Source: Annona cherimola (lineage: Eukaryota > Streptophyta > Magnoliopsida > Magnoliales > Annonaceae). Taken from it: 64,000 bases of DNA. The position numbers and the translations under genes were made by a program. The first letter of the stretch is position 1, and each line of letters starts with the position of its first letter. Below the pieces are notes generated by a model. That model did not search any database and was not told the origin of the DNA. It saw only the letters and a program-made list of their open reading frames with translations. This document shows positions 1-10,789 of the stretch, piece by piece. The DNA is taken from positions 930,001-994,000 of the forward strand of contig CM059971.1 of assembly GCA_030490835.1 (NCBI GenBank). Direction: 5' to 3'.

Positions 1-563
1 TAAATTTTTGTTATAATAATTTAAATAATGTTAAATACAATGAATGAAGTGGATTTTACATCAACCATCTGGATATTAAAAATGAAAAAGATTACAATAA
101 AGAGGGATTTCATAGAAGTACTAAACCTTTTATTTAAGGGTTATATCTTTCCAATTTATTGGTGGAGCTATTTCTCTAGGTTTTATGGATAAAGTTGTAT
201 CTTAAATATTTGTAAGAATGCATCAGGGCATTATTATAAGAAATATTTTTGATCATATTACAAGAAATATTGATATGGACGGAAATATACAAAAAAAACA
301 TAATGTATGAATTTGATTTGAAAAATAAATAATTAATATTATAAAATAAACAATTAACATTATAAAAAATATTGGATACCCATTTAACCATTTAAATCTA
401 ATTTCTATATGCTAGTTTTGACCAATTATACATATATCCAATATATTTAAATTTTTATACAGTGATTTTAATAGGAAAACATAATTAGCAAGACAGCTTG
501 GGATGTTTTATTACCCGTTAGAAAGTGTTTATTTTCGAAAAGCTTTATGGAAAAAGCTCTCGC
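1..563. repeat. 5' flank of DUF247 duplication block 1
   Basis: This AT-rich non-coding sequence closely matches 4670-5260 (upstream of DUF247 gene 2). Its first part also matches 39270-39720 (upstream of gene 3). It is therefore the upstream part of a segmental duplication carrying the DUF247 genes. The block is cut by the window start. No coding potential is visible. Confidence 0.8.
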
Positions 564-574
564 CCTTTAAAGCC

Positions 575-948
575 AGATCCTCATCTTATGCTCTTAGTGT
601 TGCATGCTCCTAGGCGCATACACTTATTTTATTTATTTTTTTGAAAATTTTTCATAAATTTGTTAGCCCAAGTGTATTTAATCTGTGTATAAATTTTTAC
701 TATTTTTGGAATATTTTAGATATTTATTTTTTATTTTTGAAAATCAATGACATTTTAGGTAAAATTATCTAAAATATCACTGATTTTCAAAAATAAAAAA
801 TAAATATCTAAAAATCTCCAAAAATAATAAAAATTGATACAAACGTTAAATACACTTAAGCTAACAAGTTTGTGAATTTTTTTTCAAAAATAATAAAAAA
901 AATAGGTGCATGCCCCGGGAGCATGCTCCGGCCGCATGCAACCTAGGT
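575..948. mobile_element. Mutator-like foldback MITE, copy a
   Basis: The two halves form a long inverted repeat. The left arm reads into a centre near 750-785, and the right arm is its complement, with GTTGCATGC at 599-607 and GCATGCAAC at 934-942. An 11-bp direct repeat, CCTTTAAAGCC, flanks it (564-574 and 949-959). The same sequence is single-copy at the matching place upstream of DUF247 gene 2, so this is an insertion with a 9-11 bp target duplication. That length fits Mutator-type elements. It carries no coding sequence. Related copies lie throughout the window. Confidence 0.75.
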
Positions 949-1071
949 CCTTTAAAGCCGGAGTTCGGCAGAGGGAGGGAAGACAACACCAAAAAGAGTC
1001 TTTCCTCTCCACCGCTTGACAGTTGCCTCCCTTCACCTTCATCACTTTCTCTACAAAGGTGATAAAAACAC

Positions 1072-1179
1072 GTAAGAACCGACATTCTTTGCAAAGCTCT
1101 TAAACTCGACTACTGCATCTACTCACTATTCACATATTTTTATAAAATCACTTTTTTTTTTTTATTGCTTTCACGACAG
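1072..1179 (+). other. Predicted 5' UTR intron of DUF247 gene 1
   Basis: A strong donor (CAC|GTAAGAACC) and a T-rich tract followed by an acceptor (ACGACAG|ACC) bracket 108 bases just before the ATG at 1194. Gene 3 has the same arrangement at 40145-40261. If the intron is real, the first ATG of the mature mRNA is the one opening Met-Asp-Asp-His-Asp in both genes. This is inferred from splice-site sequence only. Confidence 0.5.
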
Positions 1180-1193
1180 ACCAGTTTGATTCC

Positions 1194-2591
1194 ATGGATG
1201 ATCATGATTATTTGCCAGCGGAACCAGCGCCTTTTGCGAGAGAGCCTATAGAACCACCCTCATCCACCACTGACTCCAGTGATTCAGATAATTCTGATGT
1301 TCCAGCATCAACTCCGCCACCTCCGACGCCACCTTCGCCGCCGCCGCCGCCGACGCCGCCGCCGCCTCGGACATTGCTACATATTTCCGATCAAGCTGCC
1401 CGCCGCCGCCGCTATTGGTGCATCTACGAGATTCCCTACAACCTCCAGCAAAGAGCCGTAGATGCTTACGCCCCTCTGGTTGTCAAATTAGGCCCTCTCG
1501 GATACGAATGCACTATGGAGACCATCCGACAGCAGAAATGGTGTTACCTGCGAGAGGCCCTCTCTGCCACCTGCGATGTCCAACGTGGATTCCAGAATCT
1601 TCATCAGCAAATCCAAAAATTGGAGCGACGCGCGCGCAAGTGCTATTCTAAAAATTTGAGTCGCATCAACAGCTATGATTTTGTTACTATGATGGTTCTC
1701 GACGGTTGCTTCATACTTCAAATCCTTCTCAAGGAGAGGGAGCGTCACCGTATCAGCTCCGGCGATCCCATCTTCGAACAAAGATGGCTCTTTCTCAAGG
1801 TCAAGCGCGACATGATGCTGCTGCGCTGCCAAATCCCCTTCTTCGTCCTCGAGCACCTCTTCGACCACCTTAAGTCCTCAATGAGCATCAACGCCTCGCT
1901 CCCCGAAGTCGTCTACGGCTTCTTCAAGGATAGAATCAAAGGTCCTCCCCGCAATATCAACGCCAAACCCAAGCATCTGCTGGACATCCTACATTCGAAT
2001 CTCTTCCCCGACGTGGATGGGAGCAAGCACAAGTCTTCGTTCACCAATCTGAAACCTTTCCCTGGAGCGACGCATCTTCTAGAGGCAGGGGTGGAGTTTG
2101 AGAGCAGCGGGACAGATCGGTTGGACATTACATTCGAAGGTGGGGTCCTCAAAATCCCACACTTCGTCATTGAGGGCAACACCAAATCCCTCTTCCTGAA
2201 TCTCACCGCATTCGAGCAGCTCCATCCTAGCAGCCTCCCCCATGTCACGGCGTACACTTTCTTTATGCATTGTCTCATCAATACCGCGGAAGACGTTTCC
2301 ATCTTGTGCAGGAAGGGGGTGATCGAAAATTGGTTGGGCAGCAATCAGGAGGTCGCTGATCTCTTCGCCGACCTTGGCCGAGGCATCACCATCTACCCCA
2401 ACGAAGTTTACATGGCGAACGTGATTGAGGGAATACATGACCACTGCAACAAGCGAATCAATGCTTGGAGGGGGACCTTCATTCATAACTATGTGCGAAA
2501 ACCGTGGGCCATGGTTTCCCTCATAGCTGGCATTACTCTGCTCATCCTTACAGCGATACAAGCCTTCTTCGCTATGTTTCCATATTTTTAG
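1194..2591 (+). CDS. DUF247 / UPF0481 family protein (gene 1)
   Basis: A single exon encodes 465 residues. Residues 1-65 are acidic/Ser-rich and then hyper-proline (PPPPTPPSPPPPP), coded by a CCG/CCT run. The DUF247 domain follows, starting near residue 75 (CIYEIP, YAPLVVKLGPL) and including the family hallmark FVTMMVLDGCFILQ at about 162. It ends in one hydrophobic segment (about 438-460), the usual C-terminal membrane anchor of DUF247 proteins. Biochemical function is unknown; two family members act as male determinants of grass self-incompatibility. The start at 1194 is chosen because the upstream ATG of gene 3 reads ACG here (1173-1175) and may be intronic anyway. The stop comes six residues earlier than in genes 2 and 3 (CGG to TAG). 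The frame is otherwise open, so it is probably functional. Confidence 0.9.
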   Translation: MDDHDYLPAEPAPFAREPIEPPSSTTDSSDSDNSDVPASTPPPPTPPSPPPPPTPPPPRTLLHISDQAARRRRYWCIYEIPYNLQQRAVDAYAPLVVKLGPLGYECTMETIRQQKWCYLREALSATCDVQRGFQNLHQQIQKLERRARKCYSKNLSRINSYDFVTMMVLDGCFILQILLKERERHRISSGDPIFEQRWLFLKVKRDMMLLRCQIPFFVLEHLFDHLKSSMSINASLPEVVYGFFKDRIKGPPRNINAKPKHLLDILHSNLFPDVDGSKHKSSFTNLKPFPGATHLLEAGVEFESSGTDRLDITFEGGVLKIPHFVIEGNTKSLFLNLTAFEQLHPSSLPHVTAYTFFMHCLINTAEDVSILCRKGVIENWLGSNQEVADLFADLGRGITIYPNEVYMANVIEGIHDHCNKRINAWRGTFIHNYVRKPWAMVSLIAGITLLILTAIQAFFAMFPYF

Positions 2592-3274
2592 CCACCATCT
2601 CCTAGCTAGCCAGATACCTGTTGATCGATTTGTTGAAGGTGGAATTATATCTGTCGTCACCCACGTATTTATTTTGTTTTTGTTTTTGTTTTTGTTTTTT
2701 TTTTTTGTGTGTGTGTTCCTTTGGGATATGAGCTTGCAGTAGTGAAGAAGAGACTCTGTTTGCAATAATCGTTCACGGACTGTCACGCCGCGTAGCACTG
2801 CATTTGATTTTATTTTTTTTTGGGCAAAATATCAATATTATTTGGCTGAAAGATGCTTTAATAATACTTTGGTTTGGATGATTCTCCGACTCTTTCATTT
2901 TTGAAATTTTAGATGATTGTCTGACTCTTTCATTTTTAAAAGCGTATTTTAAATATCATCAATTATTCGTGTTGCTACTATGTTAGAGGATGATTTGGTT
3001 AATTAATTTGTAATTTCATCATTATTTTCTTTGTAGTAATCATGGGAAAATCGAACCAGAGGAAAAAGAATTTTTCACTTGAAGAAAATCGATGAAATGG
3101 CTGATGGGGAAATTAATTAACTCAAGTTTCACTGTGGATACCTTCAAAAAAAAATTCCGTTGAGGATCAAGCATACTTTTGGGGTTACAATGAGCCAAAC
3201 TGAGTTGAAGTTCAGTTGAACATCATCTTAAAATTGATAGTCAAAAAAACTAATTTATACTTGATATGGATCTA
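2592..3274. other. 3' flank of DUF247 gene 1
   Basis: This is non-coding sequence shared with the 3' flanks of gene 2 (7045-7140 and 7505-7865) and gene 3 (41857-42405). It includes a GTTTTT-type run at 2677-2705. It marks the downstream part of the duplicated block. I see no other gene. Confidence 0.75.
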
Positions 3275-3317
3275 GGGTGTGTTGGAAAAGTTATAAAATT
3301 TTGAATGCAAAAATTTA

Positions 3318-3881
3318 GGTTGTGTTTGGTAACAACAAAAAGTTGCCAAGTTAAAACTTTTCAATCTAAAACTTTTCACTCTCCACAATTATCCTATTTT
3401 TTAATCATTTCTTCACATTTTTCTACAAAACTACCCTACTTTTCAATCATTTCTACACAACTAACCTATCTATTTCAACTTTATCATATTTATTCCTCAT
3501 CATTACTCATATCATATCACATCATTTGACAACTTTTTCATCTCTACAACTTTTCATGAAGGGTGTGTTTGGTCGGAGGTAAAACTTTTGATGAAAAGTT
3601 TTTTTAGTAGAAGATATCAAATCAATAGAAAATGATGTGATATAATAGGAATAATGATGAGGAGTAAAGAAAATAAAGTTAAAATAGATAGGTTAGTTGT
3701 ATGGGTAGATGTGTAGAAATAATTGAAAAGTAGGGTAGTTTGTATAGAAAAATATGAAAAAATAATTAAAAAATAGAGTAGTAATGGAGAGTGAAAAGTT
3801 TTAGATCAAAAAGTGTTAGTTGACACTTTTTTGCCCTAAACAAACACACCCCAAAAGTTTTATACATTCCCAAACACACCC
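3318..3881. mobile_element. Tourist-like MITE, middle layer, TSD TTA
   Basis: Terminal inverted repeats GGTTGTGTTTGG and CCCAAACACACCC are flanked by TTA on both sides (3315-3317 and 3882-3884). The three-base duplication fits PIF/Harbinger (Tourist-like) MITEs. The element is itself split by the copy at 3561-3851. Joined, it matches the copy at 31200-31480 closely. Confidence 0.85.
3561..3851. mobile_element. Tourist-like MITE, innermost layer
   Basis: This 291-bp element has termini GGGTGTGTTTGG and CAAACACACCC. It sits inside the middle-layer copy near its right end. The three bases before it (GAA) and after it (CAA) look like a target duplication with one change. Removing the insert restores the continuous sequence seen at 31430-31480. 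Confidence 0.85.
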
Positions 3882-4103
3882 TTAGTGTTGCAAGTTTTTA
3901 AATCAAAAGAAATGATGTGATACGATAGGGGTAATAATAAAGAGTAAAGAGAATAAAATTAAAATAAATAAGTTATTTTTATGTCCGTTGTGTGAAAATG
4001 ATCGAATAGTTATACAGGAAGATATACAGAAATAATTTAAAAATAAGATAATTATGGAGATCGAAAAAGTTTTAGTTGAAAAAAGTTTTTGCTCTAAACA
4101 ATC

Positions 4104-5239
4104 ATGCTTCTAATTATTAGGATATTCTTGTTTAGCATTTAGTCCAACTTAGAATTTCTAGTTACTATTAGTTTATAATTAGATTTACTTTGAGCTTTGT
4201 TTCAATATATTTCAAGCTAAAATTGGCGCAATAAATGAGTTGAGATTATCCTTCTAAGCGTATCAAGGGTGTGTTTACCATTTCACTATACTTGTTAATC
4301 TAAAAATTTTTATTCTCGCCAACTATCTTATTTTTTAAAAATTGAAGTTTTATGAAAAATCCAATCCATTCATTGTATTTAAAACTATTTGTTTAGTTAG
4401 GAGACTAAGTTTCATCCAAATACAATATGTGCATAGGCCATATTTGTTCAAAAATATGTACATTCATGTGTAAATTAAGAAAATATTTAAATTCATTCAT
4501 ATGTATAGTAGAATTTAGTAATACTTTATAGAATCTTTTATCCAAATATTTATAATATTTTAGATGGTTTAGATGTTGAAAATACTACTTAAAAATTAAT
4601 ATTTAATATTAAATTATTTTATTACGTTGATTTTACACATTTTGTAGATGGGGCCCATATACAGTGATGCTAGACAAATAAATTTTTTTTATAATAATAT
4701 AAATAATATTAAATACAATGGATAAAGTAAATTTTATATCAATCGTCTAGATATTAAAACTGAAAAAGATTACATTAATGAAAGGTTTCATAGAAGTACT
4801 ACCGCATTTATTCAGGAGCTATGTCTTTTTATTTAGGAGCTATGTCTCTAAATTTTATAGATGAAGTTGTATCTTTAAATATTTGTAAGAATGTAACAGG
4901 AGTTGTTATAAGAAATATTTTTTGGTCATATTATAAGAAATATTTTTTTGAGATACCATATTATAAGAAATATTGATATGGACGGAAATATAAAAAAAAA
5001 ACATAATGTATGAATTTGATTTGAAAAATAAATAAATAATATTATAAAATAAACAATTAACATTATAAAAAAATATTGGATACGCATTTAACCATTTAAA
5101 TCTGATTTCTGTTATGCTAGTTTGGACCGATTATACATATATCCAATATATTTAAATTTTTATACAGTGATTTTAACAAGAAAACATAATCAGAAAGACG
5201 GCTTCGGATGTTTTATTACCCGTTAGAAAATGTTTATTT
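4104..5239. repeat. Flank between DUF247 blocks 1 and 2, then 5' flank of gene 2
   Basis: 4104-4260 is the 3' flank shared with 8125-8290. 4266-4345 looks like a left-end scrap of a Tourist-like MITE (GGGTGTGTTTACC). 4345-5239 matches 38920-39715 upstream of gene 3, and its later part matches the window start. It is AT-rich and no gene is seen. Confidence 0.7.
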
Positions 5240-5462
5240 CCGAGAAGCTTCATGGAAAAAGCTCTCGCCCTTTAAAGCCCGGGTTCGGCTGAGATGATTT
5301 TGATAAACGTTGGTGTAATTTAGAATCAATGTAATGAATTTACCCATTGATTAAGCAGAGGAACGACTGAGAGACGACTACGAAGCTGTATAGAAAATTC
5401 AGCTATTTCCAAGAAGCTTCATGGAAAAAGCTCTCGCCCTTTAAAGCCCGGGTTCGGCTGAG
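5240..5462. repeat. 54-bp direct duplication upstream of DUF247 gene 2
   Basis: The stretch GAGAAGCTTCATGG...GGTTCGGCTGAG occurs at about 5240-5293 and again at about 5409-5462, separated by 115 bases found nowhere else in the window. Gene 1 retains one diverged copy of its first part. This is a local rearrangement just before the damaged 5' end of gene 2. Confidence 0.75.
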
Positions 5463-5592
5463 GGAGGGAAGACAACATAAAAGACTGTCTTTTCTCTGCA
5501 CCGCTTGACAGTTGCCTCCCTTCACCTTCATCACTTTCCTCCGCCCCCGTCGAGAAGGACGATCCAAAGCGGGCTGCGCCTGAAAAATCTGT

Positions 5593-7044
5593 GTGGCGGC
5601 GTATGGGTCCACGATCCTCGCGCCGCCGCGGCCGCCAGAACCACCAATAGCAAGAGGAACAGAGTATTTTGAAAGAGAGCTTAGAAAAACACCCTTATCC
5701 ACCACTGACTCCAGTGATTCAGATAATTCTGATGTTCTAGCACCAACGCCGCCGCCACAGCTGCCTTCTCTGCCATTGCTACATAGGGTTTGCGATCAAG
5801 CTGCCCGCCGCCGCCGCTATTGGTGCATCTACGAGATTCCCTACAACCTCCGGCAAAGAGCCAAAGATGCTTACGCCCCTCTGGTTGTCAAATTAGGCCC
5901 TCTCGAATACACACACGGAAACGAATACAAATACGAATGCCGCACAAAGGAGACCATGCGAGAGCAGAAATGGTGTTACCTGCAAGAGGCGCTCTCTGCC
6001 ACCGGCGATGTCCATCGTGGATTGCAGAATCTTCATCAGCAAATCCAAAAATTGGAGCGACGCGCGCGCAAGTGCTATTCTAAAAATTTGAGTCACATAG
6101 ACAGCAATGACTTTGTTACTATGATGGTGCTCGATGGTTGCTTCATCCTTCAAATCCTTCTCAAGGAGAGGGAGGGTCACCGTATCAGCTCCGGCGATCT
6201 CATCTTCGAACAAAGATGGCTCTTTCACAAGGTCAAGCGCGACCTGATGCTGCTGCCCTGCCAAATCCCCTTCTTTGTCCTCGAGCACCTCTTCGACCAG
6301 CTTAAGTCCTCAATGAGCATCAACGCCTCGCTCCGCGAAGTCTTCTACGACTTCTTCAAGGATAGAATCAAAGGTCCTCCCCGCAACACCGACGCCGAAC
6401 CCAAGCATCTGCTGGACATCCTACATTCGAATCTCTCCCCTGATGTGGATGGGAGCAAGCACAAGCCTTGTTCGGTCACCAATCTGAAACCATTCCCTGG
6501 AGCGGCGTATCTTCTAGAGGCAGGGGTGGAGTTAGAGAGCAGCACGACGGATCGGTTGGACATTACATTCAAAGGTGGGGTTCTCAAGATCCCACAATTG
6601 GTCATTGCGGACGACACCAAATCCCTCTTCCTGAATCTCACGGCCTTCGAGCAGCTCCATCCTCACAGCCACTCCCATGTCACAGCGTACACTTTCTTTA
6701 TGTGTTGTCTCATCAATACCGTGGAAGACGCTTCGATCTTGTGCAGGAAGGGGGTGATCGAAAATTGGTTGGGCAGCAATCAGGAGGTCGTTGATCTCTT
6801 CGTCGACCTTGGTCGAGACATCACCATCTACACCAACGAAGTTTATATGGCGAACGTGATTGAGGGAATACATGACCACTGCAACAAGCGAATCAATGCT
6901 TGGAGGGGGATCTTCTTTCATAACTATGTGAGAAAACCGTGGGGCATGGTTTCCCACACAGCTGCCATTATTCTACTCATCCTTACATCCATACAAGCCT
7001 TCTTCGCTATGTTTTCATATCTTCGGCCACCATCTCCTAGCTAG
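5593..7044 (+). pseudogene. DUF247 gene 2, start codon lost
   Basis: About 480 codons are open and match genes 1 and 3 throughout the DUF247 domain (CIYEIP near codon 76, FVTMMVLDGCFILQ near 173, C-terminal hydrophobic anchor, Arg-Pro-Pro-Ser-Pro-Ser end). No ATG lies in this frame before codon 122 (5956-5958), and an in-frame TGA stands at 5581-5583. The cause is visible. The 5' UTR sequence (ACCTTCATCACTTTC) joins directly to sequence equal to about codon 50 of gene 3 (CTCCGCCCCCGTCG), so UTR, intron and the first ~50 codons are deleted, and the remaining N-terminal segment is shifted. The long open frame suggests recent damage. A product starting at Met-122 would lack the first part of the domain. 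Confidence 0.8.
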
Positions 7045-8400
7045 CCAGATACCTGTTGATCGATTTGTTGAAGGTGGAATTATATCTGTCGTCACCCATG
7101 TATTTATTTTGTTTTGTTTTGTTTTGTTTTTTTTTTGGTGCTCCTTTCGGATATGTATGTTGTGTTAGAATGATTGAATAGTCGTACAGAAAGATATACA
7201 AAAATAATTTAAAAACAAGATAGTGACAAAGATGGAAAAAGTTTTAATTGAAAAAAAAAATTGTTCTGAACAACCATGCTTCTAATTATTAGGATATCCT
7301 TGCTTAGCATGTAGTCCAACTTAAAATTTCTAGTACTATTAGTTTATAATTAGAATTACTTTGTGGTTTGTTTCAATATATTTCAAGCTAAAATTAGCCA
7401 ATAAATTTAGCTTATCAATCATATCAAATAATTTTGAAAATTGATTATATATCTTATGTTGAATTTTGGACGCACATATATGTGATAAGAGAAAAATCCT
7501 TATTTTAGATGATTCTTTGACTCTTTCATTTTTAAAAGTGTATTTTAAATATCAATTATTTGTGTTGCTACTATGTTAGAGGATGATTTGGTTAATTAAT
7601 TTGTAATTTCATCATTATTTTGCTGTCTAGTAATCCTAGGAAAATCGAACCAGAGGAAAAATAATTTTTCACTTGAAAAAAAATCGATGAAATGGCTGAT
7701 CGGGAAATTAATTAACCCAAGTTTTATGTGAATACCTTCAAAAAAAAATTTTAATTGGGGATCAAGCATAGTTTGGGGTTGCAATGAGCCAAACTAAGTT
7801 GAAGTTTAGTTGAACTTCACATTGAAAGTCTAACAAACTAATTTAAACTCAATATCAGATGAATCTAGGGTGCGTTTGGAAAGTTATAAAATTTTAAATG
7901 AAAAAATTTAATGCAAAATTTTTTAAATTGATAGAAATGGTGTGGTACGATAATGGTAATAATGAAGAGTAAAAAAAATAAAATTAAAATAAATAAGTTA
8001 CTTATACGTTTGTCTTGTGAAAATGATTGAACAGTTGTATAGGAAGATATATAAAAATAATTTAAAAATAAGATAGTTACGGAGACCGAAGAAGTTTTAG
8101 TTGAAAAAATTTTGTTCTAAACAAATATGCTTCTAATTATTAGGATATTCTTGCTTAGCGTGTAGTCCAACTTAGAATTTCTAGTTACTATTTTTTTTTT
8201 ATTGATGAAAATTTTTCTAGTTACTATTAGTTTACAATTAGATTTACTTTGAGCTTTATTTCAATATATTTCAAGCTAAAATTAGCCAATAAATCTAGCT
8301 TATCAATCATATCAAATCATTTTGAGAATTGATTATATATCTTATGTTGAATTATGTATATACATAAATATATGAAGAGAAAATTCCTTATGTACACACA
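7045..8400. repeat. 3' flank of DUF247 gene 2 with internal duplication
   Basis: After the shared 3' flank (7045-7140), the segment 7160-7470 repeats as 8010-8355 (for example CATGCTTCTAATTATTAGGAT at 7275 and 8127). 7505-7865 equals 2905-3275 of block 1. The order implies a tandem duplication of about 850 bp within block 2. No gene is seen. Confidence 0.7.
7868..8125. mobile_element. Degraded Tourist-like MITE (uninterrupted)
   Basis: It starts GGGTGCGTTTGG and contains the family-specific internal sequence (GGTGTGGTACGATAATGG, GTTGTATAGGAAGATATA). It ends near CTAAACAAATATGC. It is the counterpart of the split element at 3275-4103 and serves as the empty-site reference for that nest. Confidence 0.6.
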
Positions 8401-8484
8401 ACATTTAACCCTTATTCTGTCTGTGCCCACGAAATTTCAGAAATTCACCTCATTCTGACCACATGTCACACCTCATTCCTTTTA

Positions 8485-8757
8485 TTACCATGGTGTCACG
8501 TTCCATCCATATGCATCTGATTTTTTGTTCTTAATGCCAAAAATGCCCATCTTCTTCCCATACAGAAAATCACCATGTTTGGCGATGGCGACAGCGGTGG
8601 CGGTGGCTGCTGCTCTTTTTCCTGTCTTTGCTTCTGTCACCATTATCTCTTGCCCCTCTACCAGCTTTCCTCTGTACACTGTACCCAAGCCGTCAGAGCC
8701 GATTTTGTTCACCCAGGAGAAATTGTCCGTGGCCATAGCCATCTCCGCCAGCTTGAA
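8485..8757 (-). pseudogene. S-locus-type receptor kinase fragment
   Basis: The minus strand reads FKLAEMAMATDNFSWVNKIG followed by SDGLGTVYRGKLVEGQEI. This is the start of a plant G-type lectin/S-domain receptor-like kinase catalytic domain, with the glycine-loop pattern G-x-G-x-x-(G/L)-x-V-Y. Homology fades after GQEI and the remainder is unlike a kinase. The invariant lysine is not present in a recognisable context. No extracellular or membrane part is attached. It is a fragment of about 35 recognisable residues, fused downstream of the hemopexin pseudogene on the same strand. Confidence 0.65.
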
Positions 8758-8774
8758 TTCTCAGGCCGTTAATG

Positions 8775-9392
8775 CAGAAGCCAACCATGAAGTACTGACT
8801 TTTCCTCATCATGACATGGCCATTTACGACTTCAGGAATAAAATTTATGCACACGTAGGAGTCGAGTCCCCTTTGAATAGATACGCCTCATTAGTGCTGC
8901 GAGAAGCAAGAGCCGCATCGATTCATTGTAACAGAAAATGATGGAAGTGACGCTCGGTCATAGAATATGATCAAGATCATAGTCCATAACAGCCTGCTCA
9001 TCGTCTTTGAAGACGTAAGCTTGATATGTCGACTCAAACACCGCATCTAGTCCATCTCCAAACCTTTAAGCAGGAGAAACATGGCAGTGATGGTGACTGG
9101 GCCTTTGATGACCTGCCCATGAGCATAATTTATCTGAGCACACAGATTTTCAGAGAAGCTGAACACTTCATTCTCATCATGAGACACAAAAGCAGTCTAC
9201 TCCTGCAAAGTTTGTCATTGCAAGAGATGGAAATCCATCGAAAATGAGAAGCGGGGGCCCATTCACAACCATCTCATTTCCACCATCGTACCCTGTTACC
9301 ACCACATACTCATTGCCATGAACAGATAAGCTTCATGCGGACGACATTAACGAAATGCAGCAGTTATGTAGGTATTCATGTTGATTACCTCT
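8775..9392 (-). pseudogene. Albumin-2 (hemopexin-repeat) pseudogene
   Basis: The minus strand, starting at about 9392, reads MNTYITAAFR-stop-CRPHEAYLF. Later come VVNGPPLLIFDGFPSLAM, FAGVDCFCVSHDENEVFSFS, ENLCAQINYAHG, YVFKDDEQAVMDYDLDH and NEAYLFKGDS. These fit the four-bladed hemopexin-type repeats of plant albumin-2/PA2-type lectins (pattern INAAFR...NEAYLF...YGP..DGF..L...GVD). Stops and frameshifts occur in every repeat, so it cannot make a protein. The order of the four repeats is retained. Recognition is from remembered family patterns, not from a search. Confidence 0.65.
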
Positions 9393-9715
9393 TTGCCATA
9401 CCACTCCAAGGCTTTGGATTCGCTCAACAGCTCTCCTACAGCAGCTTCTTGTTTCCTTCACTCGAGTAGAGGAAAATGTTTAATGGTCAGCTTCCCAGCA
9501 GGGCCCCAACACCTGACAGTGGCATTCCCTGGATCCCACAAGAGATTCCTCTCCTGGACATAATCGACCGGAATAAAAAAGACGCCTCATTTAGGAACCC
9601 TTGCCTGCGCCAGCACCTTACAATCCTCGTCGCAACCTCCATCTCGCAGACGTGATCATTGCCAACGCTCAACTCCCGCAGCATAATGGTGCCATTGTAG
9701 ATCTGCTTGGGTTGG
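9393..9715 (-). other. Unrecognised sequence 5' of the hemopexin pseudogene
   Basis: This moderately GC-rich minus-strand sequence has a 65-codon open stretch (9684-9487). I cannot match it to any family. It may be the former 5' flank or another captured exon. Confidence 0.3.
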
Positions 9716-10153
9716 AAATATAAACGAATCCAAAAATAGTAAAACTTGACTTATACGCTAAATACACTTAGATAAATAAGTGTACGAAGAAAAAATCAAA
9801 AAAAAAAAATTGTTGAAAATATATTTTTTTTAGGTGAGCTAAGTGGAGCATTTACTTAGTCCGGTCTAATAGGATCATTCCTCTTTTACATGGCTTAGTT
9901 AAGTCGACTCAAACTTGCAGACAATGCAACTTTGTTATCATTTTAAAAAATTGTACGACAATTGTTGACGATTTTTCATTCGTTTACTGACGCGCATTAA
10001 TGACAGGGTTTAAAATGCAAAGGCAAGCTTACAGAGTTTAAAAAGTAAATACGAGAAACTCGTATATTAAAAAGCAAATTGTATAGTTAAAAGAACCAAA
10101 ATGCAATCATTGTAATCCTTAATTATTCTCTATTTGTTCTATTGTCCAAGACC
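9716..10153. other. Half-arm of foldback element, then unannotated sequence
   Basis: 9725-9835 resembles one arm of the foldback family (CCAAAAATAGTAAAACTTGA, then AAATACACTTAGATAAATAAG). The other arm is absent. I see nothing recognisable in 9840-10153. Confidence 0.45.
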
Positions 10154-10582
10154 ACTTTTGTGGCGCCCCGAACCGAGGCGTCCACATAGTCCTTACTCCA
10201 AGATCTTGTTGATTGGTAAGTGTGAATCAGGATTGTTGCCCTGATCACGCGGCGGGTACTTAATTGGATCTCGTCCAATTTTTTTTTTTTTTTCTTTCAT
10301 CACATAAACATATACTCATCATCATTCATAATGGACTTATCCATAACATCATAAATCATCAACTTCTCATATTATTCATAACTTCACAATTTCATACAAC
10401 CTATGTCCTTTTACATCGTATCCCATGAGGGAATCTATTCATACAAAAATCTACTAACCTTTGTAGATTCCTCTTTTCCTTTAGCAACACATGCCCTTCA
10501 TTTCTTGGCTTTCCCTACACCTGTCTGAGGTTGGGAAAACAAAACATGAGTCGAAACTCAATAAGCAAGCATTTTTCATTTT

Positions 10583-10785
10583 AAATGCATTCCTCTCCAT
10601 TCGGTAGAAGACACTTACCAAGTGATCAACTACCAACGGAATAGAAACCTTTTCGTAAACCATTTTTGGAAACCTTTCATAAACCATTCATGTAAATCAT
10701 TTATAAATGCATTTCTCTCCATTCAATAGGAGACACTTAGCAAGTGATCAACTATCAATGGAATAGAAACCTTTTCATAAACATT
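10583..10785. repeat. Direct repeat inside solo LTR (~123-bp spacing)
   Basis: ATGCATTCCTCTCCATTCGG...GGAATAGAAACCTTTTC at about 10583 recurs with a few changes at about 10706. Both contain AAGTGATCAACTA. It is a tandem duplication within the LTR. Confidence 0.75.
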
Positions 10786-10789
10786 GGAT

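Larger units (their letters stand above)
3275..4103. mobile_element. Tourist-like MITE, oldest layer, interrupted by a sibling
   Basis: It starts with GGGTGTGTTGG and resumes after a 564-bp insertion, matching the uninterrupted relative at 7868-8125. The right end is degraded (CTAAACAATCATGC). It carries no coding sequence. It is the outer layer of a three-deep nest of the same MITE family. Confidence 0.6.

Noticed and set aside
1488..2798. Long antisense open frames across the DUF247 genes (also 5893-6957, 40708-41808, 49985-50459)
   Set aside because: They mirror the real frames and shift in step with the sense coding sequence. They have no motifs and are compositional shadows.
5593..5595. 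GTG as start codon of DUF247 gene 2
   Set aside because: GTG is not a normal start in plant nuclear genes, and the homologous alignment shows a 5' deletion.
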